A DNA stretch of 28,116 nucleotides from positions 1 through 28,116 of IMG/VR virus record IMGVR_UViG_3300021961_005701; one strand, written 5' to 3'. The translations under genes and the position numbers were made by a program. Below, piece by piece: positions 8,867-16,255 of the stretch. Every line of letters starts with the position of its first letter. The first letter of the stretch is position 1. The stretch is from a virus. The notes under the pieces were generated by a model. The model did no database searches and was not told the origin of the DNA. It saw nothing but the letters and a program-made list of their open reading frames with translations.

Positions 8867-9948
8867 AATATGTAATTACAAACGGATGTTCTTTTACAAG
8901 AGCAGGTAGAATCAATATAGATGTTACAGATAGTAATTTTATAAAAGAAGATGATATGTCCGGTCACGGTGATTCATCTGAATTTAATTATTATCCACAC
9001 TGGATTCAATTGTTAAATTCTGAATTAAAAGTAATCAATTTAGGAAATGTCACAAATGATAATCAAGTTATAGCTAGAAATCTGATATACAAAATAGAAA
9101 AAATGAAAAAAGAAGGAATATCGCCTTCGAATATATCAGTAATAGTTCAATGGTCATCTTTTTATAGAAATGCATATTTTGTATCACCATCTAAACAAGA
9201 AGAAAATCCAAAATTAAAATTACCACAACATCGTAAGAGATGGGATGATGATTATGCACATATTAATGATTTTGTGGAAGAAAAAAATCAAATAGGTGAA
9301 AAAGGATATTATTTTCTTTCGGGTGGATTTGGTATGGACCACATAAAAAATCCTATGAAAGAATTTGCTTATCTTAATTTAGGACATTTACATTCGTATG
9401 AAGAACGTCTATTAGTATTTTTAGAAACAATTGTAATGCTACAAATGTATTTTAAATCAAATGGTATTAAATACAAAATGTTTAATATTGCTAATAACTT
9501 TTCAGATGAATATGTATTGAATTGTGTAAATGGAGGAGGATTTCCTATTTTTAAACCAAATGGTTCTAAGAATAATGAAATGTATGAACTAATTAAAAAT
9601 AAATATATACCAAATACTTGGAATTCTAAAATGGAATATTTTGAAAATCCATATTTGAATCATTATTACAATATGATTGATTGGGATTCGTTTTGGTTCT
9701 ATGAAGAAGAAAATTTACATAAATTTGGCGGAGTTACCGAATGGGCTATTAGAAATTTTGATATCAATTATAATGATGGTATAAGTGCTAATGTTTTATT
9801 TATGGAACAATATAGAAGAGGTGTAATACATACAGAAGAGAGTTTAATTGATATTTATAAAGATGGTAATTGCCCGTTAGGACATGTATCGGCTAGCTTA
9901 TATAGAAAATTTGTAAAAGAAATTGTATCTAAATGGAATCTTTATTAA
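8863..9948 (+). CDS. SGNH/GDSL hydrolase-like protein (paralogue 4 of 5)
   Basis: This 361-residue tandem paralogue of the preceding gene overlaps it by four bases. Block I is NGCSFTRAG (Ser10). NVTNDNQVI (62-70) resembles block II, and QWSSFYR (96-102) takes the place of block III. Shared segments include FWFYEEENLHKFGG and a C-terminal GHVSASLYRKF with His341. It is longer than its sister, mainly through insertions in the first half and around residues 195-240. Its last 16 bases also encode the start of the first 2OG oxygenase gene, so translation of the two is probably coupled. Two diverged copies kept intact side by side suggest distinct substrates or a heteromer; this is inference. Confidence 0.62.
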   Translation: MKYVITNGCSFTRAGRINIDVTDSNFIKEDDMSGHGDSSEFNYYPHWIQLLNSELKVINLGNVTNDNQVIARNLIYKIEKMKKEGISPSNISVIVQWSSFYRNAYFVSPSKQEENPKLKLPQHRKRWDDDYAHINDFVEEKNQIGEKGYYFLSGGFGMDHIKNPMKEFAYLNLGHLHSYEERLLVFLETIVMLQMYFKSNGIKYKMFNIANNFSDEYVLNCVNGGGFPIFKPNGSKNNEMYELIKNKYIPNTWNSKMEYFENPYLNHYYNMIDWDSFWFYEEENLHKFGGVTEWAIRNFDINYNDGISANVLFMEQYRRGVIHTEESLIDIYKDGNCPLGHVSASLYRKFVKEIVSKWNLY

Positions 9949-10595
9949 AAGAAGAATTATTAAATAATGGGTATATATCTTTTCATTTAAAAAATTTAGA
10001 TGAAAATATTTACAATAATTTTGAAAGTATATTTCCAATTGGTAATTTAAAACCGGAAATGTTTAAAAATTTAAAACACGCCATACCGGTAGATATTGGA
10101 TACCAATATAATAATCAATCTTTAATGAAGAAATCATTTGAAGAGCTTGATATTATAAAAAAAGATATCATAAATAATTATGAATCGGATTGTAATCAAG
10201 TTTGGTTTTACGATTGGCTATTCAATGTAAATACGGAAAATAATCCATTAGATAGAATAGTAAGACCCATATTTAATAAATTTTATGATAGTGAATTGGA
10301 AGCAGCTAATTCACAAGTTACATTGTATAATGATGGCTGTTATCTTAAAAATCATCGTGATGGCAATGGTGAATATAGTGGGTTTAGAAGATGTGCTATA
10401 TTATTTTATCTATCAACCGATTATGAAAAAGGAAAAGGTGGCGAATTGGTATTATCATCCCACAATGAAACTGAATTGATAGTAGAGCCAATATATGGTA
10501 ATGTTGCTATATTGGATTTTACAAAACATGATGTATGGCATAGAGTTGAAAAAGTAATTGGATATAACAGATATTGTTTTATAAGCTTTTGCTAA
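9933..10595 (+). CDS. 2-oxoglutarate/Fe(II)-dependent oxygenase, prolyl 4-hydroxylase-like (1 of 3)
   Basis: This 220-residue protein has the 2OG-Fe(II) double-stranded beta-helix core. His141 and Asp143 (NHRDG) with the distal His203 (VWHRVEKV) form the iron triad, and Arg213 (YNRYCF) is placed to bind the 2OG carboxylate. GGELVLSS and GNVAILDF are the expected core strands. Such enzymes hydroxylate small molecules, sugars or protein side chains. The start lies 16 bases inside the previous gene and the stop overlaps the next ATG by one base. The protein resembles its downstream neighbour in the core and in ending Phe-[Ile/Leu]-x-Phe-Cys, indicating duplication. All catalytic residues are intact. 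The substrate is unknown. Confidence 0.78.
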   Translation: MESLLKEELLNNGYISFHLKNLDENIYNNFESIFPIGNLKPEMFKNLKHAIPVDIGYQYNNQSLMKKSFEELDIIKKDIINNYESDCNQVWFYDWLFNVNTENNPLDRIVRPIFNKFYDSELEAANSQVTLYNDGCYLKNHRDGNGEYSGFRRCAILFYLSTDYEKGKGGELVLSSHNETELIVEPIYGNVAILDFTKHDVWHRVEKVIGYNRYCFISFC

Positions 10596-11206
10596 TGACT
10601 GAATTAAATAAAATAGAATTATTCGAAAAAGGATATACAACATTTAATTTATATGATATAGATGATGTTGAAATTCATAATTCATTGAATGAATTGTATT
10701 CTATGAGTAATGTTGAATTTAAAACTTTACGATATAAAAATATACATTCGGAAGAAGCTACATTTATAAAAGATTCATTTGAAAATTTAGAAGAAATAAA
10801 AAATTCTACTAAAAAAAATAATTTATACGAAATCTGGTATTACAATGATGTAAATAAAGATAAGTTTAAAAAACCATTATTAAATAAAATAAAGAATTTT
10901 TTTTATAACGAAGGAATTGATGAATTTTATCATAGTTCTTATATAACAATGTATAATGATGATTGCTTTCTAATAGAGCATTGTGATGGATTTAATCCAA
11001 ATTCAAAATATAAATGTGTTATATTAATTTATCTAAATAAAGAAGATGAAATCCAAACAGGTGGAGAGTTAATATTAAATGGTAATATTGAAGTTAAACC
11101 AATAATTGGCAATGTTGCTATAATGGATTTTACAAAAAATGATGTAAAGCATGGTGTTAAAAAAGTTAGTGGATATCAAAGAAAATGTTATCTAAATTTT
11201 TGTTAA
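10595..11206 (+). CDS. 2-oxoglutarate/Fe(II)-dependent oxygenase, prolyl 4-hydroxylase-like (2 of 3)
   Basis: I start this at the ATG that overlaps the previous stop (TAATG, 10595), giving 203 residues. A TTG 21 bases upstream would add a short tail lying wholly inside the previous gene. The iron triad is His129, Asp131 (EHCDG) and His186 (VKHGVKK), with Arg196 (YQRKCY) for 2OG. TGGELILNG and GNVAIMDFTKNDV match the upstream paralogue nearly residue for residue, and both end Phe-[Ile/Leu]-x-Phe-Cys. The N-terminal 75 residues are more divergent and probably set the substrate. The stop precedes a 43-base gap containing a promoter-like element, so this is likely the end of one translational unit. 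Confidence 0.76.
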   Translation: MTELNKIELFEKGYTTFNLYDIDDVEIHNSLNELYSMSNVEFKTLRYKNIHSEEATFIKDSFENLEEIKNSTKKNNLYEIWYYNDVNKDKFKKPLLNKIKNFFYNEGIDEFYHSSYITMYNDDCFLIEHCDGFNPNSKYKCVILIYLNKEDEIQTGGELILNGNIEVKPIIGNVAIMDFTKNDVKHGVKKVSGYQRKCYLNFC

Positions 11207-11230
11207 TATCAAAAAAAATTAGTATCTTTA
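11199..11230 (+). promoter_or_regulatory. Bacteroidota-type promoter (TTTG-N20-TATCTTTA)
   Basis: TTTG at 11199-11202 and TATCTTTA at 11223-11230 are separated by 20 bases. The Bacteroidota housekeeping sigma recognises TTTG near -33 and TAnnTTTG near -7; only the last base of the second box differs here. It lies in one of the few real gaps in this block and 19 bases before the ATG at 11250. It could restart transcription for the oxygenase-epimerase fusion and the genes after it. Confidence 0.5.
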
Positions 11231-11249
11231 TAGATTAATACCAAATAAT

Positions 11250-12857
11250 ATGAATCAACCATTTAAATTATATACTTTAGATTCTAATGACCAATCTATT
11301 TTAAAAAAGGTCTTAGAATTATCTACTAATATAGAGAATATACGAGCATCCGCTGAAGGTGTGGGTAATCAAAGTTATTCATTCCCAACTGGGTTTGATA
11401 AAACATTTGAAAATTCAGAAAAAGAAAAAGAAAGAATCTTAAATGAAAATACTAAATTAAGTCAAATTTGGTATACATTAAATAAGCCTGAAAATAGAGT
11501 TGAAGTTGAAAAAATGTTAGAAAGGCATTTTAAAACTTTATATCCGAATATAAATTATCCATTAGAAATTCTATGGAATGTTACAATGTATACAGAAGGA
11601 TGTTTTATAGAAGAACATATTGATGGTAGAGATTCCGACAGAATGGCTGGATTTTTATTTTACTTAAATGAAAATTATGATGTTGATAATGGTGGTCTAC
11701 TAAGAGTTATAGACCCAAATACAAATGAAATAATAGATGTTGCGCCTGAATTTGGACAAGCAATATGTATTGATTATATAAATAATGAGGTGTCGCATGA
11801 AGTCACACCAGTTACAAACGGAAAAAGATTAGCAATTTGCGCATTCATTCATAAACGAAATCATATGGGAAAAAGTTACAAAATTTTAGTTACAGGAGCA
11901 AGTGGATTTATTGGTTCACAATTAGTTAAGAGTTTAAAAGAAAAAGGATATTGGAATCTACGAACTACATCATTCAGTAGAGATTTGCCTGATACAATAG
12001 AAAATAAACAATCTATTGAGCATATTAAGGGTGATTTACGAGATGCTGAATTTTGTAAACAAATTACAAAAGATGTTGATGTTGTATTCCATTTAGCAGC
12101 AAATACTTCAAATGCATTGGATACGAAATTTAATCCATTGTTGCATGTAACTCCAAATGTTATAATGAATGTTAATATGATGGAGCAAAGTTGGGTAAAT
12201 AGTGTTAAGAAATTTATGTTTATTTCTTCAAACACAACATATCCTGATATGAAAAATGAATTTTGTACCGAAGATATTAATGTACATGCTACCCCATTAT
12301 TACCAATTTATAAAGCAGTTGGTGGTATGAAACGATATGGTGAAATGTTATGTGATTTCTTTTCTAATCAGATTGAAAATCCAATGCAATGTATAATTAT
12401 CAGACCTTCGAATGCATTCGGACCGAATGATAAGTTTGATTTCGAAAAGTGTCATGTTACTCCTGCAAACATTCGTAAAGTAGCAGATGGATTAGACCCA
12501 ATACCAGTATGGGGTGATGGAACTGAAATCCGAGATTTACTACATGTTGAAGATATGGCAGATGGTATGATATTTTTAGCAGAAATGGTGGATAGATATT
12601 CTATTTATAATCTTTGTTATGGTGAAGGATTTAGTGTAAATGAAGTTTTAGGTTGGATTAAAGAATTGGATAACAATGATAAACCAATCGATTATGTAAA
12701 TAACAAAGCACCTATGATTCCAGTTAGATTATTATCATCTAAAAAAATTAATGATTTAGGATGGAAACCAAAGAGAGATTTAAAACAAGCTCTTAAAGAA
12801 ACATTGGAATGGTATAAAGAACATAAACACTTATATAATCCTAATTCGAAGCCATAA
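11250..12857 (+). CDS. Fusion: 2OG-Fe(II) oxygenase domain + NAD-dependent nucleotide-sugar epimerase
   Basis: This 535-residue protein has two enzymes in one chain. Residues 1-203 are an oxygenase of the same type as the two upstream genes: His123 and Asp125 (EEHIDG), His183 (VSHEV), Arg193 (GKRLAI). Residues 207-525 are an extended SDR with GASGFIG (216-222), HLAANTS, FISSNTTYP, RPSNAFGPND and a GDGTEIRDLLHVEDMA stretch. At the YxxxK position it reads V357-G-G-M-K361; the Lys is kept but Tyr is missing, although Tyr354 lies three residues earlier. An in-frame Met206 sits exactly at the junction, so an independent SDR start or a recent fusion is possible. The pairing suggests oxidation and epimerisation of the same sugar nucleotide, as inference. 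Confidence 0.8.
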   Translation: MNQPFKLYTLDSNDQSILKKVLELSTNIENIRASAEGVGNQSYSFPTGFDKTFENSEKEKERILNENTKLSQIWYTLNKPENRVEVEKMLERHFKTLYPNINYPLEILWNVTMYTEGCFIEEHIDGRDSDRMAGFLFYLNENYDVDNGGLLRVIDPNTNEIIDVAPEFGQAICIDYINNEVSHEVTPVTNGKRLAICAFIHKRNHMGKSYKILVTGASGFIGSQLVKSLKEKGYWNLRTTSFSRDLPDTIENKQSIEHIKGDLRDAEFCKQITKDVDVVFHLAANTSNALDTKFNPLLHVTPNVIMNVNMMEQSWVNSVKKFMFISSNTTYPDMKNEFCTEDINVHATPLLPIYKAVGGMKRYGEMLCDFFSNQIENPMQCIIIRPSNAFGPNDKFDFEKCHVTPANIRKVADGLDPIPVWGDGTEIRDLLHVEDMADGMIFLAEMVDRYSIYNLCYGEGFSVNEVLGWIKELDNNDKPIDYVNNKAPMIPVRLLSSKKINDLGWKPKRDLKQALKETLEWYKEHKHLYNPNSKP

Positions 12858-13516
12858 TGGATAGTATATTATTTTCTGGTTGCTCATTTACATATGGAGA
12901 AGGATTGTGGCGAGAAACAAAAGATACACATCAAAATTCAATTAATCAGAAATATTTAATTGAAAATAGGTGGATAACCAAAGTATCAAACCATTTTAAT
13001 AAAAATTGTATTTCAAAACAATGGAATGGTGGAAATAATATCGGTTCTATAAAATATACTATGGATGAAATTGATGCTACGAGTTGGAATGAACATAATA
13101 TTAAATTGTTAATATTTCAAACTACTCAATTTGGTAGGCATATTATGAGTATAAATGAGCAAGTGGATGCTATTGAAAATATGGTAATCAACTTAGAAAA
13201 TAAAAATATACCTGTTAGATTTATCCATTGGATGTGGCCGGATGTTACTGAATCGGAGTTAAAACTTTTATCAGATAACAATATTGATAGTAAATTATCT
13301 TCAGAAATCGTAAGAGATAGAACTATTTATATTTTAAATAATTTTAATTTTGATACAATGACTGACCCTGGTAGTTATAAAAAAATCGGTAGTAATTCAA
13401 ACAAATATACATTAGCTGCAAAATTTAATTGTACCGATTTTCATATGAATCAAGAAGGACATGATGTTTTAGCAAATGAAATAATTAATTATATAGAAAA
13501 AAATAAGTTACTATGA
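12857..13516 (+). CDS. SGNH/GDSL hydrolase-like protein (paralogue 5 of 5)
   Basis: At 219 residues this is the shortest of the five SGNH-like proteins. Block I is FSGCSFTYGEG (Ser10). The block III position reads QTTQFGR (88-94). The end has TDFHMNQEGH, providing Asp194 and His196, followed by a helix, DVLANEIINYI. It therefore belongs with paralogues 1 and 2 (D-x-H type) rather than the tandem pair 3 and 4. It starts on the last base of the fusion gene's stop and overlaps the E1-beta-like gene by four bases, the same SGNH-then-TPP-half order seen at 1553-2934. That repeated pairing may reflect a functional link. Acyl substrate unknown. Confidence 0.68.
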   Translation: MDSILFSGCSFTYGEGLWRETKDTHQNSINQKYLIENRWITKVSNHFNKNCISKQWNGGNNIGSIKYTMDEIDATSWNEHNIKLLIFQTTQFGRHIMSINEQVDAIENMVINLENKNIPVRFIHWMWPDVTESELKLLSDNNIDSKLSSEIVRDRTIYILNNFNFDTMTDPGSYKKIGSNSNKYTLAAKFNCTDFHMNQEGHDVLANEIINYIEKNKLL

Positions 13517-14052
13517 GTTCACCTCAATATTCTCCTTACAAAGATGCATTAACAAATGCAATGTCGGATTTAGCAAAATTAGATGATACAATATTCATTG
13601 GTCAACAAATCATTTACGCCGGAAATCCTATGAGTACAACATTGGGAGGAGTTCCTAAAGAAAAGATGATTGAAGTTCCTGTTATGGAAGAAACGCAAAT
13701 GGGAATGAGTTTAGGATTGGCTATAACGGGTAAAAGAGTTATTACATTTTATCCTCGTTGGGATTTTATTATATCGGCAACCAACCAATTGGTTAATCAT
13801 TTAGATAAATACGAATTAATGACTGGTAAAAAAGTAAATATTATAATTCGTTTGGGTAAAGGAGCAGATACTCCATTAGACCCTGGTCATCAGCACAAAG
13901 GAAATTATTTTGAAGAATTTAAATCTATTTGTAAAAATATACAATTTCACGATTTAAAAACCCCATCTGATATTGAACTGGCATACAAATCGGCAATTAA
14001 TGATGGTGGTATACATTTATTAGTTGAATATCCTGAACTTTATTATAGTTAA
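13513..14052 (+). CDS. Thiamine-diphosphate enzyme, E1-beta-like (pyrimidine-binding) half
   Basis: This 179-residue protein matches the N-terminal domain of 2-oxoacid dehydrogenase E1 beta. VPVMEETQMGMSLGLAITG (55-73) contains the Glu (59 or 60) that activates the aminopyrimidine of ThDP. RWDF, NQLVNHLDKYELMTG and VNIIIRLGKG fit the 'DF...A.DQI.N..AK..Y..GG...P..IR...G' pattern, and PGHQHKGNYFEEF corresponds to the HSQS...W segment. The C-terminal transketolase domain of normal E1 beta (about 130 residues) is absent; the protein ends at EYPELYYS. The PP-binding half is at 2305-2934, so the active site would form only if the two proteins assemble. It overlaps its neighbours by four and one bases. 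Confidence 0.75.
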   Translation: MSSPQYSPYKDALTNAMSDLAKLDDTIFIGQQIIYAGNPMSTTLGGVPKEKMIEVPVMEETQMGMSLGLAITGKRVITFYPRWDFIISATNQLVNHLDKYELMTGKKVNIIIRLGKGADTPLDPGHQHKGNYFEEFKSICKNIQFHDLKTPSDIELAYKSAINDGGIHLLVEYPELYYS

Positions 14053-14681
14053 TGAAAGAGTTAATATTAGAAAATGGTAAAGTCATTTACGATGAAATTT
14101 ACGATGGTGGTGGTAGTTCGTTTGGCGTAAACTCTTTGCGAGATGAAAGAGTAAAATCAATTGTAAAAAAGGGTAACATATTAGAAATGTGTTCAGGCCC
14201 AGGTTTTATGGGATTTTATTTAAACTTTGAAGGATTTGCCGATTCTTTAGTTTTATCGGATATAAACGATGCACACAATTCATACATACGGCAAACCATT
14301 TTACAAAACAATTTAATGAACACCAAATTTATCCAATCGGATGGATTTAAATCATTTCAAATTCATAATATGTTTGATACCATAGTTATGAATGCACCAC
14401 ATTATGCATCTCCTAGAAATGGTGGATATGTTAGTATGGAAGAAGAATTAATATGTTTAGACCAAGATTTAGAATTTCATAAACATTTTTTTAAATATGC
14501 TAAAAATTATTTAAAAAAGGATGGAGTCATAATATTGGTAGGAAATATGGGTGGGATACAACCTGAAGAAATAATGCAAATAGGTGGAAATGATTATACT
14601 TATAGTTTAATTGCATGTGAGAGATATGGTTGGATTAGAGATTCTAGGTTTTATGTTTTAGAAATAAAAGTAAATGAATAG
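14052..14681 (+). CDS. Class I SAM-dependent methyltransferase
   Basis: This 209-residue protein has the Rossmann methyltransferase motif I as ILEMCSGPGFMGFYL (43-57), with the acidic residue Asp70 (LVLSDIN) ending the second strand to bind the SAM ribose. QSDGF gives motif III. FDTIVMNAPHYAS (108-120) is motif IV, of the N-[P/A]-P-[Y/H] kind used by N-methyltransferases such as those acting on exocyclic amines. YLKKDGVIILVGN is the later core strand. In this context it may methylate an amino sugar or a protein, though nucleic acid cannot be excluded. It overlaps the upstream stop by one base and the next gene by eight. Confidence 0.72.
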   Translation: MKELILENGKVIYDEIYDGGGSSFGVNSLRDERVKSIVKKGNILEMCSGPGFMGFYLNFEGFADSLVLSDINDAHNSYIRQTILQNNLMNTKFIQSDGFKSFQIHNMFDTIVMNAPHYASPRNGGYVSMEEELICLDQDLEFHKHFFKYAKNYLKKDGVIILVGNMGGIQPEEIMQIGGNDYTYSLIACERYGWIRDSRFYVLEIKVNE

Positions 14682-16113
14682 TAAAGAAAAAATAGTAATT
14701 GGATACGATATATTATTTCCATATAATGAAGTTCCAAATTGTTTAAATCCAAAATATTTGGAATTTGCTTACCATACTGATTGGACTTTTGATACATCGG
14801 AACATTATTTCAAAAACAAAATAAAAGCAATTTGGCCGGTATTTAATGCAAGATTTAATGTTCAATTGAATGATGAAGAGGGAAATCCTGGTTATTTTGG
14901 AATAGAGACTCGTTCGGTACATAGTATTATTAGAGAAAGAGAACGAGGTAATTGTTACGATTGGTATTATTTAATAGAACCATATGGTGACATTGCAAAT
15001 TTTTTAGGATTAGATAAATTTTCAAATAATATTCCATTTAACAAATTAATCCCATCCAAAACATTGGAAGAAATTAGAGAATGGGGTGGTAAATTAGTCA
15101 TCAACTATGTTATTGATGGGAATATCAGTAAATTTCAACTTATTAAATTATATAAGTGTTTACTGGATTTAAACATCCCATTTAAAAAAATAATAATATG
15201 CCACAATGATTTTAATTTGGAAAAAATGATGAAACCAATTTTTGGTGAACATATGCCTAAATTGATTCATTTTTGTTGGTCTTTAAATTCCAAAGCTGAA
15301 GAATATTTTAAAAAATTAAATCAAGACGATTATAATTTTTGGCAAGATGACCATAAAAAGGCATCGTATAATTTCTTATCAGAAGATGAAGTATCAAATT
15401 TTGATAATAAAATTCATAAGTTCAATAATTTCAATAGAAGAATCAGATTCCATAGAGCAGAAGTTTTATATTTTTTATGGAAAAATAATATGATTGAAAA
15501 TAACTTAATAAGTTATGATGCCGATTTATTCTTAGAAGGACCAATGGATGATATGAAACATAGATTGGGTGAACAAGAGTATAGTGAATTTATAAATTAC
15601 ATAAAGCAAACATCCCCTCGAATAATAGATTATGAAAATTTAGATAATGTATGGGGATATGGATTTGAAAATAAAGAAGTTTATTTAAATTCATTGATAT
15701 CAATTGTATCGGAAACTCTTTTTTACGAAGAGAGTGGGTATCTTTCTGAAAAGATTTGGAAACCAATAGTACATGGGCACCCATTTATATTAATAGGGCC
15801 CGCTAATTCTTTAAAATTTTTAAAAGAGGAATTTGGATTTAGAACATTTCATCCTATAATTGATGAGAGTTATGATTTGGAAGAAAATCCTAAAAAAAGA
15901 TTAGAACTAATTTTTAAAGAAATAAACAGATTAAATAGTTATTCAATAGATGAACTAACGGAAATAATTAAAGAATTATTACCAAACATCATACATAATA
16001 AAAAGTTGATGTATGAGATTGGAAGTAAACATATATCGTTAGACCATCATCACTTTTTAAAATTAACAGGCAGAGGTCATTTAGTACCAAAGCCAAAAAT
16101 ATCAATATTATGA
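14674..16113 (+). CDS. Glycosyltransferase-like protein (paralogue 2 of 2)
   Basis: This 479-residue protein shares its C-terminal third with the protein at 5543-6859. Around residues 340-415 there is SIVSETLF, then LSEKIWKPIVHGHPFILIG, then FGFRTF and IDESYDLEENPKKR. The Glu and the SEK...P...PF region resemble the donor site of GT-B type glycosyltransferases. The first half (for example INYVIDGNISKFQ and LIHFCWSLNS) is not similar to its paralogue, so the acceptor sides probably differ. There is no membrane segment. It is the last gene of the decoration block: its TGA (16111-16113) shares a base with the ATG of the next small gene. Family number and sugar are not assignable from sequence alone. 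Confidence 0.55.
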   Translation: MNSKEKIVIGYDILFPYNEVPNCLNPKYLEFAYHTDWTFDTSEHYFKNKIKAIWPVFNARFNVQLNDEEGNPGYFGIETRSVHSIIRERERGNCYDWYYLIEPYGDIANFLGLDKFSNNIPFNKLIPSKTLEEIREWGGKLVINYVIDGNISKFQLIKLYKCLLDLNIPFKKIIICHNDFNLEKMMKPIFGEHMPKLIHFCWSLNSKAEEYFKKLNQDDYNFWQDDHKKASYNFLSEDEVSNFDNKIHKFNNFNRRIRFHRAEVLYFLWKNNMIENNLISYDADLFLEGPMDDMKHRLGEQEYSEFINYIKQTSPRIIDYENLDNVWGYGFENKEVYLNSLISIVSETLFYEESGYLSEKIWKPIVHGHPFILIGPANSLKFLKEEFGFRTFHPIIDESYDLEENPKKRLELIFKEINRLNSYSIDELTEIIKELLPNIIHNKKLMYEIGSKHISLDHHHFLKLTGRGHLVPKPKISIL

Positions 16114-16229
16114 TGAATCCATTAAAGTATCTGAAAGAGTTGTATGAGCAATACAAAATGAAGAAAAGAATCAAAAAAAAGTTAGCAGAACTTAAAAAAA
16201 GAGACCCATTTGTTTATAAAAACTTCTAA
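16113..16229 (+). CDS. 38-residue basic microprotein
   Basis: The ATG at 16113 overlaps the previous TGA and the frame closes at TAA 16227-16229. The product begins MNPLKYLKELYEQYK and ends in KKRDPFVYKNF. It is highly basic (about 13 Lys/Arg in 38 residues) and predicted to be almost entirely helical. Short proteins with a lysine-rich helix and an R-D-P-[FY] tail occur in T4-like marine phage genomes, so I take it as real rather than chance. The start codon overlap and the lack of any competing frame support this. Function unknown; nucleic acid binding is possible. The promoter-like element for the next gene overlaps its 3' end. Confidence 0.55.
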   Translation: MNPLKYLKELYEQYKMKKRIKKKLAELKKRDPFVYKNF

Positions 16230-16240
16230 ACTTAACTTTT
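16209..16240 (+). promoter_or_regulatory. Bacteroidota-type promoter (TTTG-N20-TAACTTTT)
   Basis: TTTG at 16209-16212 and TAACTTTT at 16233-16240 are 20 bases apart; the last position of the -7 box differs from TAnnTTTG, but the next base is G, so a one-base-longer reading also ends in TTTG. The element straddles the end of the microprotein gene and ends 15 bases before the ATG at 16256. It would give the 1471-residue protein its own transcription start with a very short leader. Confidence 0.42.
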
Positions 16241-16255
16241 GGAATATTTATATGT

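Noticed and set aside
10285-10479. 64-residue frame on the + strand inside the first oxygenase gene
   Set aside because: It lies wholly within a gene with intact catalytic residues and has no recognisable features; it is a shadow frame.
11876-12235. 119-residue minus-strand frame
   Set aside because: It is opposite the Rossmann motif region of the fusion gene, has no start context and reads like back-translated coding sequence. The other minus-strand frames were rejected for the same reason.
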